Positions 24,131-31,144 of a stretch of DNA of 38,485 bases are shown here, one piece after another. Each line of letters begins with the position of its first letter. Positions within the stretch are counted from its first letter, which is position 1. Both the position numbers and the translations under genes were made by a program. Origin of the DNA: Oscillospiraceae bacterium (GTDB lineage Bacteria; Bacillota; Clostridia; Oscillospirales; Oscillospiraceae); assembly GCA_024697625.1 (NCBI GenBank), contig JAILFJ010000150.1, positions 1 through 38,485 of the forward strand, given 5' to 3'. The notes under the pieces were generated by a model that saw nothing but the letters and a program-made list of their open reading frames with translations, searched no databases and had not been told where the DNA came from.

Positions 24131-24943
24131 ATGGTTCTGTACTTCTCCGGGACCGGCAACAGCCGCTATGTCGCCGGGATTCTCTCCAAGCTCTGCGGAG
24201 ACAGGCTCGTCTCCATCAACAGAACGATGCGGGAAAGGAAGCTCGACCCATACAACGCCGCCTATTCTTTTCAGTCCGACGGCCCCTTCGTGGTGGTCTG
24301 TCCGACCTATTGCTGGCACATCCCCCGCGTGGTGGAGGCCTTTCTTCTGGACAGCCGCTTTGTCGGCAGCCGTCAGATGTACTTTCTGCTGACCTGCGGC
24401 TCCGGTACCGGGCAGGCCGCGGCACATGCCGGGCAGATCTGCAGGAAGCTGGAGATGGAGTTCAGCGGGCTCGCCTCCGTCAGGATGCCCGAGAACTACA
24501 TCTGTCTCTTCCGCGCCCCCGATGCGGACGAAGCGGTGGGGATCATCCGCGCCGCCAAGACCCAGGTGGAGACGCTCTCCGGGCAGATTCTCAGCGGGAA
24601 ACCGATCCGGGATTCCAACGCGGGTCCGGCCATGCCGGAGCTTCTTTACAGACAGTTTTATCGCCACTTTGTCCACGACCGCAGATTTACCGTGAAGGAC
24701 AGCTGCACCGGCTGCGGAACCTGTGCCGGTCTCTGTCCCCTCGTGAATATCAGCATGCTCCACGGCCGGCCGGTCTGGGGCGGGAACTGCACCCAGTGCC
24801 AGGCCTGCATCGCCGCCTGTCCGACCGATGCCATCGAGTTCGGCAGGCGCAGCAGAGGGAAGCGGCGATACTACCTCTATGCCAGCGGACTTCAGAAGTT
24901 CCCTCCGGAGCCGTCTCAACCGGAGCACTTCAGAGATAACTGA
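24131..24943 (+). CDS. EFR1-family ferrodoxin (flavodoxin-like plus 2[4Fe-4S])
   Basis: 270 residues from the ATG at 24131; MVLYFSGTGNSRYVA is the normal EFR1 beginning and the FMN phosphate-binding loop, so an ATG 14 codons upstream is unlikely. The flavodoxin-like part runs to about residue 175 (PTYCWHIPRVVEAFL; FLLTCGSGTG). The C-terminal ferredoxin part has CTGCGTCAGLCP and CTQCQACIAACP. It is a cytoplasmic electron-transfer protein; partner not identified. Its stop overlaps the next frame (TGATG) and the following gene begins within 20 bases, so it is co-transcribed with cdsA. Confidence 0.88.
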   Translation: MVLYFSGTGNSRYVAGILSKLCGDRLVSINRTMRERKLDPYNAAYSFQSDGPFVVVCPTYCWHIPRVVEAFLLDSRFVGSRQMYFLLTCGSGTGQAAAHAGQICRKLEMEFSGLASVRMPENYICLFRAPDADEAVGIIRAAKTQVETLSGQILSGKPIRDSNAGPAMPELLYRQFYRHFVHDRRFTVKDSCTGCGTCAGLCPLVNISMLHGRPVWGGNCTQCQACIAACPTDAIEFGRRSRGKRRYYLYASGLQKFPPEPSQPEHFRDN

Positions 24944-24960
24944 TGGAAAGCGGTGACAAG

Positions 24961-25758
24961 ATGAAACAGAGAGTTATTTCCGCCGTCGTGCTGATTGCCG
25001 TCACCTTTGCCTGCGTCTTTCTCTCCCGCGTCAGCAGGGTGCTCTACTTTGCCGTTGCAGGCATCCTCTGCGCCTATGAATACAGCCGCGGTCTGGAGAA
25101 GCTGCAGATCTACTGCGCGGCCTGGGTCATGTACGTCTATATCGTCGTCCAGGCCGGGCTGGCGCTGCTCGATGCCGGAGCCGTCCGATATATCGCGTGC
25201 TTCACCGGCGGGATCTACCTCGCGCTGTTCTCCGGGATTGTCCACCGCAGGGTGTCCGGAAACGGTGCGCTCTATACCGTGGCGGGGCTCGCCTATCCCG
25301 GCGTGCTCTTCGGCGTCATGATGATGATCAGCGTCAGCGACATCTGGCTGGAGGCACTGGTCATGGGCGCGGTCTCCACCTGGGTCTGCGACAGCTTCGC
25401 GCTCTTCGGCGGTCTTCGCTTCGGAAAGCACAAGGTTGCGCCCAATGTCAGCCCGAACAAGTCCGTGGAGGGCTGTGTCTGCGGCACGCTGGCCGCGCTG
25501 GCCGCCGGGTTCATCATCTGGCTTCTGCCGGTTTTTCCGGAGCTCTCGCTCACGATCTGTCTGGTCACCGCTTTCATTTCCTCCACCCTCGGTCAGATCG
25601 GCGACCTTGCGGAATCCCTCATCAAGCGGATGATCGGCATCAAGGACTTCAGCAATCTGATCCCCGGGCACGGCGGCATGTTCGACCGGGCGGACAGCCT
25701 GCTCTTCTCCATTCCGAGCGCGTATCTCTGCCTCCATCTTTTCGGTCTCGGGGTGTAA
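24961..25758 (+). CDS. cdsA: phosphatidate cytidylyltransferase (CdsA family)
   Basis: 265 residues from the ATG at 24961 (GGTGA four bases upstream); an ATG at 24943 is possible. Multi-helix membrane protein making CDP-diacylglycerol from CTP and phosphatidic acid. The family signature is near the C-terminus: GQIGDLAESLIKRMIGIKDFSNLIPGHGGMFDRADSL, with the metal-binding Asp residues; also WVCDSFALFGGLRFGKHKVAPNVSPNKSVEG. Usually cdsA lies with uppS, dxr and rseP; here it instead follows EFR1, so it may be a second copy. Confidence 0.9.
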   Translation: MKQRVISAVVLIAVTFACVFLSRVSRVLYFAVAGILCAYEYSRGLEKLQIYCAAWVMYVYIVVQAGLALLDAGAVRYIACFTGGIYLALFSGIVHRRVSGNGALYTVAGLAYPGVLFGVMMMISVSDIWLEALVMGAVSTWVCDSFALFGGLRFGKHKVAPNVSPNKSVEGCVCGTLAALAAGFIIWLLPVFPELSLTICLVTAFISSTLGQIGDLAESLIKRMIGIKDFSNLIPGHGGMFDRADSLLFSIPSAYLCLHLFGLGV

Positions 25759-25837
25759 GCTCCTGCCATCCGGCATACCGCCCGCTCTTCCGTCCGGCAC
25801 ACTCCTGCCGTGCAGATCCTGCCGAAACTCTGTCACA

Positions 25838-25872
25838 GAAAACGGGGACGCCTGTCCGGCGCCCCCATTTTC
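25838..25872. terminator. bidirectional terminator between cdsA and the pseudokinase gene
   Basis: Long stem 25838-25852 with 25858-25872 (GAAAAcGGGGaCGCC and GGCGcCCCCaTTTTC), two mismatches, 5-base loop. The ends give TTTTC on both strands. Confidence 0.8.
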
Positions 25873-25903
25873 TTTATTACGTCATATCTTATTCCGTGAT
25901 CTT

Positions 25904-27625
25904 TCAGCCGACCTTCTCCACGACGTAGCCGATGTGTCCGCCGTACATGCCGTAGAAATTCGTCAGCGGGTTCTCGCGGCTGTCGTTGTACACCCAGCGG
26001 CCGTTGCGGTACCAGAGCATCACATAGTCCTCTGCGGCCCCGTCGCCGCTGTCGGTATACGAAGGCTCGCCGTTGTCCCAGTTGTAGAAGATATCGGTCT
26101 CGCCGCTCTCCCAGACCAGCTCTCCGTTCTCCCGATGCCCGCCGATCCAGATCCGGTCAAAGCCCGCCTGTTCGGCAAGGGATACCACGGTCTCCAGCTC
26201 TTCCTGCGAGTTGATGGTCACGAGCTGCCCGCCCCGGGCAACCGCCGCGTCTCTGGCTTCGAGCCAGCCGACATCCGCACGGATGGCCTCATAGCTGTGA
26301 GGTCCCTCCGGCACCGGCGTCGGGATCGCAGCAGCCTGCTGCGCCTCGAGCTCCGCCTGCTGTCTCGCCAGCTCCTCCTGCTCCTGCTGATAGCGGATCT
26401 GCTCCTCCGAGAGGATGGAGGAGACGTCAAAGCTCTCCGCCGGCTCGCTTACCGCGGGGCTGTTCTCCACAGCGGGCGTGACTGCCGCCACCGGTGCAGG
26501 CTGCTGGCCGCCAGTATCGGGAGAGAATGCGTCGATCAGGATCTTCGCGACCACGGCAGCGATCAGGAGCACCGCCAGAAGCATCAGCACCACCAGGAAG
26601 GGCCTTCTTTTCTGTTCCTCCCGGTATTCCTCCTGCTTTGCCGCCGCGGGCTGGGCCTGGCGCTGCTTCGGGCGGGGCTTTCTGTTTTTGACGGTGACCG
26701 GGGCGAGCTCCGGTTCCGGATCCTCTGTCAGGATCGGGATCCCCTGTTTTCCTCCGGGCTGGTAAACCCGGATGTCTTCCTCCTGCTCCAGCTCCGCCGG
26801 ATCGCGCGGATCCGGCTCATCCAGTCCGAACAAGTCTTTCATATCAGTCTTTTCCTTTTCCGTTATTTTTGCTGTCTCCGGCCTGTGAAAGCCCGCCTCC
26901 GCGAAGAGCTCGTCTTCCGTCAGGGGCCCGGCCTCCGGTCCCGGAGTCCCGGCGCGCTCCGCCGCGTCCGAGCCGGGTTCCGGCAGATCGCGGCCTTCGA
27001 TGATGTCCACCATCATCATTTCCATCTCGCTGAGGGATCCATCCGGCTTCCGAAAGATGGAAGACGCTCTCTCAAAGAGCCGCTGATCCTCGCAGTAGTC
27101 CAGCATGACGGCCATCTCTTCCAGACTGCCGTAACGCTCCGATTCCTTGAAGCGCAGTGCCTTCTCGATGATCTCGCCGAGGGGCTTTCCCGCTGAGGCG
27201 GGCGCGGTGATCGGCTTCCCGCTCATCCGCATGAGCTGGGCGTTGCTGCTCTCCCCCTCGAAGGGCAGGCGGCCTGCGCTTGCGCCGTAATAGAGCAGCA
27301 GCCCCAGGGCATAGATGTCCGAGCGGTAAGACGGGGCATTGTTCCAGTAGATCTCCGGGGCGAGATAGTCGAGCTCCTGGCCTGACCAGCCGCTGGAAGA
27401 CGCGGGGCCGATTTCGATCCGCCCGTCCGGCCGGACGGAGATGTTGTCCGGATAGATGCCGCCCCGGCAGCGTTTCTCATCGGTCTGTTCCCGGACGAGG
27501 CGGCAGAGCGCCGCCGTAAACTCGCACAGCTCCTTCCGGCTGTACTCCAAAAGCTTTTCACCAAGTACGTATTCCTTTGCGATCCCGGACACCTCCCGCC
27601 GCCTTTCGGCATTTTTTCGCTGCAT
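25904..27625 (-). CDS. pseudokinase - transmembrane - C-type lectin domain protein
   Basis: 573 residues. Residues 20-180 resemble the C-lobe of a Ser/Thr kinase: DYLAPEIYW (APE motif), SDIYALGLLLYYGASAGRLPFEG. The HRD catalytic motif is RGG (54-56, in RGGIYPDN), the DFG motif is absent, and no glycine-rich loop or ATP-lysine precedes it, so catalysis is unlikely. An acidic linker follows, a membrane helix at 342-365, a Glu/Gln coiled coil (405-433) and a C-type-lectin-like domain (443-573; WLEARDAAVARGGQLVTINS, IWIGGHRENGELVWESGE, NWDNGEPSY). Topology suggests an external ligand-binding domain and an internal scaffold. The ATG at 27625 lies inside a candidate -10 box; a GTG at 27592 or an ATC at 27583 (after GGGAGGTG) may be the true start. 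Confidence 0.8.
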   Translation of the reverse strand: MQRKNAERRREVSGIAKEYVLGEKLLEYSRKELCEFTAALCRLVREQTDEKRCRGGIYPDNISVRPDGRIEIGPASSSGWSGQELDYLAPEIYWNNAPSYRSDIYALGLLLYYGASAGRLPFEGESSNAQLMRMSGKPITAPASAGKPLGEIIEKALRFKESERYGSLEEMAVMLDYCEDQRLFERASSIFRKPDGSLSEMEMMMVDIIEGRDLPEPGSDAAERAGTPGPEAGPLTEDELFAEAGFHRPETAKITEKEKTDMKDLFGLDEPDPRDPAELEQEEDIRVYQPGGKQGIPILTEDPEPELAPVTVKNRKPRPKQRQAQPAAAKQEEYREEQKRRPFLVVLMLLAVLLIAAVVAKILIDAFSPDTGGQQPAPVAAVTPAVENSPAVSEPAESFDVSSILSEEQIRYQQEQEELARQQAELEAQQAAAIPTPVPEGPHSYEAIRADVGWLEARDAAVARGGQLVTINSQEELETVVSLAEQAGFDRIWIGGHRENGELVWESGETDIFYNWDNGEPSYTDSGDGAAEDYVMLWYRNGRWVYNDSRENPLTNFYGMYGGHIGYVVEKVG

Positions 27626-27653
27626 GGTAACATAAGGGACTGCGCTTCGTCAA
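27624..27653 (-). promoter_or_regulatory. promoter candidate overlapping the first ATG of the pseudokinase gene
   Basis: Minus strand: TTGACG (27648-27653), 18 bases, TACCAT (27624-27629). If used, transcription would begin inside the annotated frame and translation must start downstream. Confidence 0.45.
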
Positions 27654-27671
27654 GCGTATTTTGATGAATTC

Positions 27672-27706
27672 AAAAAAATGACCCGGCTGTTACACCGGGG
27701 CATTTT
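27672..27706 (-). terminator. terminator of the small zinc-ribbon gene
   Basis: Stem CCCGG/CCGGG (27682-27686 and 27695-27699), extended by ATG/CAT and A/T pairs. On the minus strand it is followed by seven T residues (27678-27672). Confidence 0.8.
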
Positions 27707-27728
27707 CATAAGGAGGAAGGAAAGAAAA

Positions 27729-27935
27729 TTATCTGAAAGCAAGCTTCACTTTTCCGCTCATGTTGAAACCGTCTACGATGTTTCTGACACTTCCGCAGCT
27801 TGTACATGTATGCGGATACATCTCATACCGGCAGTCCCTCGGCTCCAGATTGACACGATAATATTTATTGATGCACCTTCTGCATACAACTCCCCCCAGG
27901 TCCGAATAAATCTTTCCTGCGTTTACCACCGTCAT
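27729..27935 (-). CDS. small protein with two CxxC motifs (zinc-ribbon-like)
   Basis: 68 residues from the ATG at 27935, chosen because AGAGG lies 5 bases upstream; an ATG at 27956 lacks a ribosome site. CRRC and CTSC about 25 residues apart, with another Cys between, suggest one zinc site. The rest is basic and Tyr-rich (INKYYRVNLEPRDCRYEMYPHTC). I do not recognise the family. It has its own sigma-A promoter and terminator, so it is a monocistronic gene of real use rather than a shadow. Confidence 0.65.
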   Translation of the reverse strand: MTVVNAGKIYSDLGGVVCRRCINKYYRVNLEPRDCRYEMYPHTCTSCGSVRNIVDGFNMSGKVKLAFR

Positions 27936-27992
27936 CGTCACCTCTTTGCTGTACATGCAAAAAGCACATAAATCATCTTAATTTACGGACTC

Positions 27993-28021
27993 ATTTTATC
28001 TTTTTCCGTTTCGCACGTCAA
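27993..28021 (-). promoter_or_regulatory. sigma-A promoter of the small zinc-ribbon gene
   Basis: Minus strand: TTGACG (28016-28021), 17 bases, TAAAAT (27993-27998), about 60 bases before the ATG at 27935. Confidence 0.7.
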
Positions 28022-28067
28022 CAACGCGGCGGTAACTATCAGGCATCTATTTGGATAAGAGAGCGAC

Positions 28068-28110
28068 AAAAAAGAGGCTTTCAGCAGACAATCTGTCCGA
28101 TTCCAGCCTC
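28068..28110 (-). terminator. terminator downstream of the methyltransferase gene
   Basis: GAGGCT (28074-28079) pairs with AGCCTC (28105-28110), with an inner AGACA/TGTCT-like stem. On the minus strand six T residues follow. Confidence 0.7.
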
Positions 28111-28169
28111 AAAATTTGCATTTTTGTGGTGATTTGTAACTTCCGTTATACGACTCCGCCGCTTCAAAG

Positions 28170-28886
28170 TCAGCGATGGCAGATCCTTCGGTATTCCTCC
28201 GACTCCCCGCCGCAGCCGTCCGTCAGGAAGAGCGGCGCCTCCACAGCGAGGCCCGGCTGTCCGTCCCGCCCGGCCTCCAGCAGAAGCAGATTCGCTCCCC
28301 GGTCCGGCCGGCTGTGGACAAATCGCAGCCGCTTGGGCTCCATGCGGTTTTGCTGAAGGACAGCGCTCAGCTCCGCCAGCCGTTCCGGCTTAGAGCAGCA
28401 GTACACCCTTCCGCCGCTGCGGCAGAGGTAGGCTACGGCACGGCAGAAGTCCTCAAGGCCCGTCTCGATCTCACTGCGGGCCAGCGCCCGTCCGGGCTCC
28501 GGCGGCAGCGCTCCCCTGCCGAGCCTGTAGTACGGCGGATTGAACACCACGAAGTCAAAGCTCCCTGTCGGAAACTGCCGCACCGTCTCCCTCAGGTCCC
28601 CGCTGACGATGGATCCGCGCCCCTCCATGCCGTTCAGGCGGAGGTTCTCCCGTGCTGCCCCGGCCGCTTCGGGCAGGAGCTCGAAGCCCGTCATACGGAT
28701 GCGCTGCTCCCGCTGCATCATCAGCAGCATCACGATCCCCGAAGCGCAGCCGAGATCCGCTCCCCGGCCGTTTTTCGCCCCCGCTCCGGTGAAGTCCGCC
28801 AGCAGGAGCGCATCCGTCGTGAGCTTCATATGCTCTGCCTGCCGAAACAGCGGGCCGTCCGGCCACAGTCTTTCCGTCTCAGTCAT
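28170..28886 (-). CDS. tRNA1(Val) (adenine-N6)-methyltransferase-like protein (TrmN6/YfiC)
   Basis: 238 residues. SAM-binding motif I ADLGCASGIVMLLM (the usual G-x-G-x-G is weakened), acidic loop FELLPEAAGAARENLRLNG, and the N6-adenine catalytic motif NPPYY (in FDFVVFNPPYYRLG). The N-terminal ERLWPDGPLFRQAEHMKLTTDALLLADF is characteristic of the YfiC/TrmN6 group, which methylates A37 of tRNA1(Val) in E. coli. The exact substrate in Clostridia is not established by the sequence. Ribosome site before the ATG is weak. It lies downstream of the ferredoxin terminator, so it may have a promoter in the 80-base gap or depend on read-through. Confidence 0.85.
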   Translation of the reverse strand: MTETERLWPDGPLFRQAEHMKLTTDALLLADFTGAGAKNGRGADLGCASGIVMLLMMQREQRIRMTGFELLPEAAGAARENLRLNGMEGRGSIVSGDLRETVRQFPTGSFDFVVFNPPYYRLGRGALPPEPGRALARSEIETGLEDFCRAVAYLCRSGGRVYCCSKPERLAELSAVLQQNRMEPKRLRFVHSRPDRGANLLLLEAGRDGQPGLAVEAPLFLTDGCGGESEEYRRICHR

Positions 28887-28916
28887 TTCGTCCCGTCCGC
28901 AACAAAAAGAAACGCG

Positions 28917-28948
28917 AAAAAAAGGAGAGGCAAAACTCTTTGCCTCTC
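28917..28948 (-). terminator. terminator of the small ferredoxin gene
   Basis: Perfect 9-bp stem GAGAGGCAA (28925-28933) and TTGCCTCTC (28940-28948), followed on the minus strand by CC and seven T residues. A textbook intrinsic terminator. Confidence 0.9.
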
Positions 28949-28966
28949 GATTTCACCTCGCTCGGA

Positions 28967-29134
28967 TCAGGCCTGCTCGATGGCCTCAGCAGGACACTGG
29001 GCAGCGCAGGAGCCGCACTCCAGGCACTTCTCCTGGTCGATCTCGTAGTGGAGCTCGCCCATCTCGATGGCCTCAGCAGGACACTGGGCAGCGCAGGAGC
29101 CGCAGGACAGGCATTCATCGGTAATAACGAACAT
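28967..29134 (-). CDS. minimal clostridial 2[4Fe-4S] ferredoxin
   Basis: 55 residues, the classic length. Cluster motifs CLSCGSCAAQCPAEAIE and CLECGSCAAQCPAEAIE; the eight Cys all match CxxCxxCxxxCP. It starts MFVITDECLSCG at 29134 with GGAGG upstream and ends EAIEQA. A low-potential soluble electron carrier for hydrogenases and ferredoxin oxidoreductases. The two halves are nearly identical and share a perfect 42-bp DNA repeat. It has its own promoter and terminator, hence a strong monocistronic unit. Confidence 0.95.
   Translation of the reverse strand: MFVITDECLSCGSCAAQCPAEAIEMGELHYEIDQEKCLECGSCAAQCPAEAIEQA
28976..29017. repeat. 42-bp direct repeat, copy 1 (inside ferredoxin)
   Basis: Identical over 42 bases to 29063-29104, period 87 bases (29 codons). 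It encodes the CGSCAAQCPAEAIE segment of the second cluster. Confidence 0.95.
29063..29104. repeat. 42-bp direct repeat, copy 2 (inside ferredoxin)
   Basis: Identical to 28976-29017; encodes the same residues for the first cluster, including all synonymous positions. Confidence 0.95.
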
Positions 29135-29203
29135 GTTGATATCCTCCAGTTATGGATTCAGATTCCGCCGGCCGGAAGCGGCCGCGTTATTTCTGTTGCA
29201 AGT

Positions 29204-29231
29204 ATTGTAGCACATCTTTCTGAAATTGCAA
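29204..29231 (-). promoter_or_regulatory. sigma-A promoter of the small ferredoxin gene
   Basis: Minus strand: TTGCAA (29226-29231), 16 bases, TACAAT (29204-29209), about 65 bases before the ATG. Confidence 0.65.
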
Positions 29232-29297
29232 GAGGGATTCTTTCTGCACGGCATACTTTTTTCAGGAAAAAAAGTCCTCGCCGGCCGGATTTTTTCC

Positions 29298-29326
29298 TTG
29301 ACAATCCCGTCCGGTAAGAATAGAAT
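29298..29326 (+). promoter_or_regulatory. strong sigma-A promoter of rny
   Basis: Consensus TTGACA (29298-29303), 17-base spacer, TAGAAT (29321-29326). The transcript would begin near 29333. Confidence 0.85.
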
Positions 29327-29332
29327 AACATG

Positions 29333-29488
29333 AATGGTATTTGAGGAGGCTCTGGGGAAGCCTCCGTGAATCCTCTTCAACAATCCGACGCCGCGGGGGC
29401 CGGGAGCCCTGTGTGTCTCCGAAGGCTCTGCGCGTCCAGATGATAGCATAAAGCATATGCTTGTGAACCCACGCAAAATTCTGAAGGA
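29333..29488 (+). promoter_or_regulatory. structured leader of rny
   Basis: About 155 bases between promoter and gene. It contains a perfect 7-bp hairpin GGAGGCT/AGCCTCC (29345-29351 with 29359-29365), a GAGCC/GGCTC pairing further on, and a palindrome AAGCATATGCTT near 29450. The hairpins lack T-runs and so are not clear terminators. A structured leader could allow self-regulation by RNase Y cleavage (inference). Confidence 0.35.
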
Positions 29489-29509
29489 ATGGAGGTGTGT
29501 TTACTACCT

Positions 29510-31051
29510 ATGCCGACTTTTGTATGGATTATCATTCTCGTCGTTTTGGCCGCTGTCGGATTTCTCGGCGGTTCCGTATACAGAAAGAAGGTTGCTGAGC
29601 GTGAGATCAGCAGCGCGGAGGATGAAGCCAAGCGGATTATCAATGAAGCGATAAAGAGTGCCGAGAGCAAGAAGAGAGAAGCTCTCGTAGAGGCAAAGGA
29701 AGAAATACACAAAAGCCGCTCCGAGTTTGAGCGGGAAGAAAAGATGCGCCGCACCGAGGTGCAGAAGCAGGAGCGCAGGCTCCAGCAGAAGGAAGAGAGT
29801 CTCGATCGCAAGACCGACGCTCTGGAGAAGAAAAGCGAGGTCCTGAACTCCAAGATCGCCGCAGTGGAGGCGCAGCAGGCCGAGGTCGCCCTGGTCAAGA
29901 AGAGCCAGCTCGAGATGCTGGAGAAGATCTCCGGCTTCACGGTGGATGAGGCGAAGGCCTACCTGATCTCGAACATCAAGGATGAGGTCACCCACGAGAT
30001 GGCGATGAAGGTCAAGGAGGTCGAAGCCCAGTACAAGGAAGAGGCGGACGCCCGCGCAAGAGAGATCATCACCACCGCGATCCAGCGCTGTGCCGCCGAC
30101 CACACCAGCGAGGTCACCGTCTCCGTCGTCCCCCTCCCCAACGACGAGATGAAGGGCCGGATCATCGGCCGCGAAGGCCGCAACATCCGCAGCATCGAGA
30201 CCCTGACCGGCTGTGACCTGATCATCGACGATACCCCGGAGGCCATCACGGTCTCGAGCTTTGATCCCGTACGCCGCGAGGTCGCAAGACTTGCCCTGGA
30301 GAAGCTGATCCAGGACGGCAGGATCCACCCGGCCCGCATCGAAGAGATGGTCGCCAAGGCCCAGAAGGAAGTCAACGCCACCATCAAGTCCGAGGGCGAG
30401 CGGGCTGTCTTTGAGACGAACATCCACGGCCTCAATCCGGAGCTGATCCGTCTTCTGGGCCGGATGCACTACCGCACGAGCTTCGGCCAGAACGTCCTGA
30501 CCCACTCCATCGAGGTCTCCCACATTGCGGGGCTGCTCGCGTCCGAGCTGGGCGTCGACGTGACGACGGCCAAGCGCGCCGGCCTGCTCCACGACATCGG
30601 CAAGGCCATCGACCACGAGGTGGAGGGCAGCCATGTCCAGATCGGTGTGGATATCGCCCGGAAGTACAAGGAGTCTGAGGCGGTCATCCACGCAATCGAA
30701 GCCCATCACGGCGACGTGGAGCCGCACACCGCGGTCGCCTGCCTGGTCCAGGCTGCGGACGCCATCTCCGCCTCCCGTCCCGGCGCCCGCCGTGAGAACA
30801 TCGAGAACTACGTCAAGCGCCTTGAGAAGCTGGAAGAGGTATCCAAGAGCTTCCCCGGCATCTCCAGCTCCTACGCCATTCAGGCCGGCCGCGAGATCCG
30901 GATCATGGTCAAGCCCGAGGTGGTCAGCGAGGATCAGATGGTTCTTCTCGCCCGGGATATCGCCAAGAAGATCGAGAGCGAGCTCACCTACCCCGGTCAG
31001 ATCAAGGTACACGTTCTCCGCGAGACCAAGGTCGTCGACTACGCCAAATAA
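29510..31051 (+). CDS. rny: ribonuclease Y
   Basis: 513 residues from the ATG at 29510 ([19 protein letters not shown], the membrane anchor); an ATG at 29489 overlaps the GGAGG ribosome site. Order: N-terminal membrane helix, long charged coiled coil (about 25-150), KH domain ([40 protein letters not shown]), HD domain ([19 protein letters not shown] ... [17 protein letters not shown], with the HD metal pair), then the C-terminal [11 protein letters not shown] region. It is the main endoribonuclease starting mRNA decay in Firmicutes, at the inner membrane face. Monocistronic: strong promoter in front, terminator behind. Confidence 0.96.
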   Translation: MPTFVWIIILVVLAAVGFLGGSVYRKKVAEREISSAEDEAKRIINEAIKSAESKKREALVEAKEEIHKSRSEFEREEKMRRTEVQKQERRLQQKEESLDRKTDALEKKSEVLNSKIAAVEAQQAEVALVKKSQLEMLEKISGFTVDEAKAYLISNIKDEVTHEMAMKVKEVEAQYKEEADARAREIITTAIQRCAADHTSEVTVSVVPLPNDEMKGRIIGREGRNIRSIETLTGCDLIIDDTPEAITVSSFDPVRREVARLALEKLIQDGRIHPARIEEMVAKAQKEVNATIKSEGERAVFETNIHGLNPELIRLLGRMHYRTSFGQNVLTHSIEVSHIAGLLASELGVDVTTAKRAGLLHDIGKAIDHEVEGSHVQIGVDIARKYKESEAVIHAIEAHHGDVEPHTAVACLVQAADAISASRPGARRENIENYVKRLEKLEEVSKSFPGISSSYAIQAGREIRIMVKPEVVSEDQMVLLARDIAKKIESELTYPGQIKVHVLRETKVVDYAK

Positions 31052-31081
31052 GAATACGCAGTCTGTTCTGTCAGACTTTCG

Positions 31082-31126
31082 GAGAATCCGCCCGCTTCTG
31101 CTCTCTGCAGAAGCGGGCGGATTCTC
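31082..31126. terminator. long bidirectional terminator between rny and pncB
   Basis: Perfect 20-bp stem from 31082-31101 to 31107-31126, with a 5-base loop, between convergent genes. No long T-run on either side. Confidence 0.85.
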
Positions 31127-31144
31127 GCTGTTTCGGTATCTGTC

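Noticed and set aside
28976-29104. Short CRISPR-like array
   Set aside because: The two repeats lie inside a ferredoxin gene, in frame and with coding sequence between them.
29504-31012. A 502-codon frame antisense to rny
   Set aside because: Leu/Asp/Gly-rich shadow of the coiled-coil and HD codons; no start signals.
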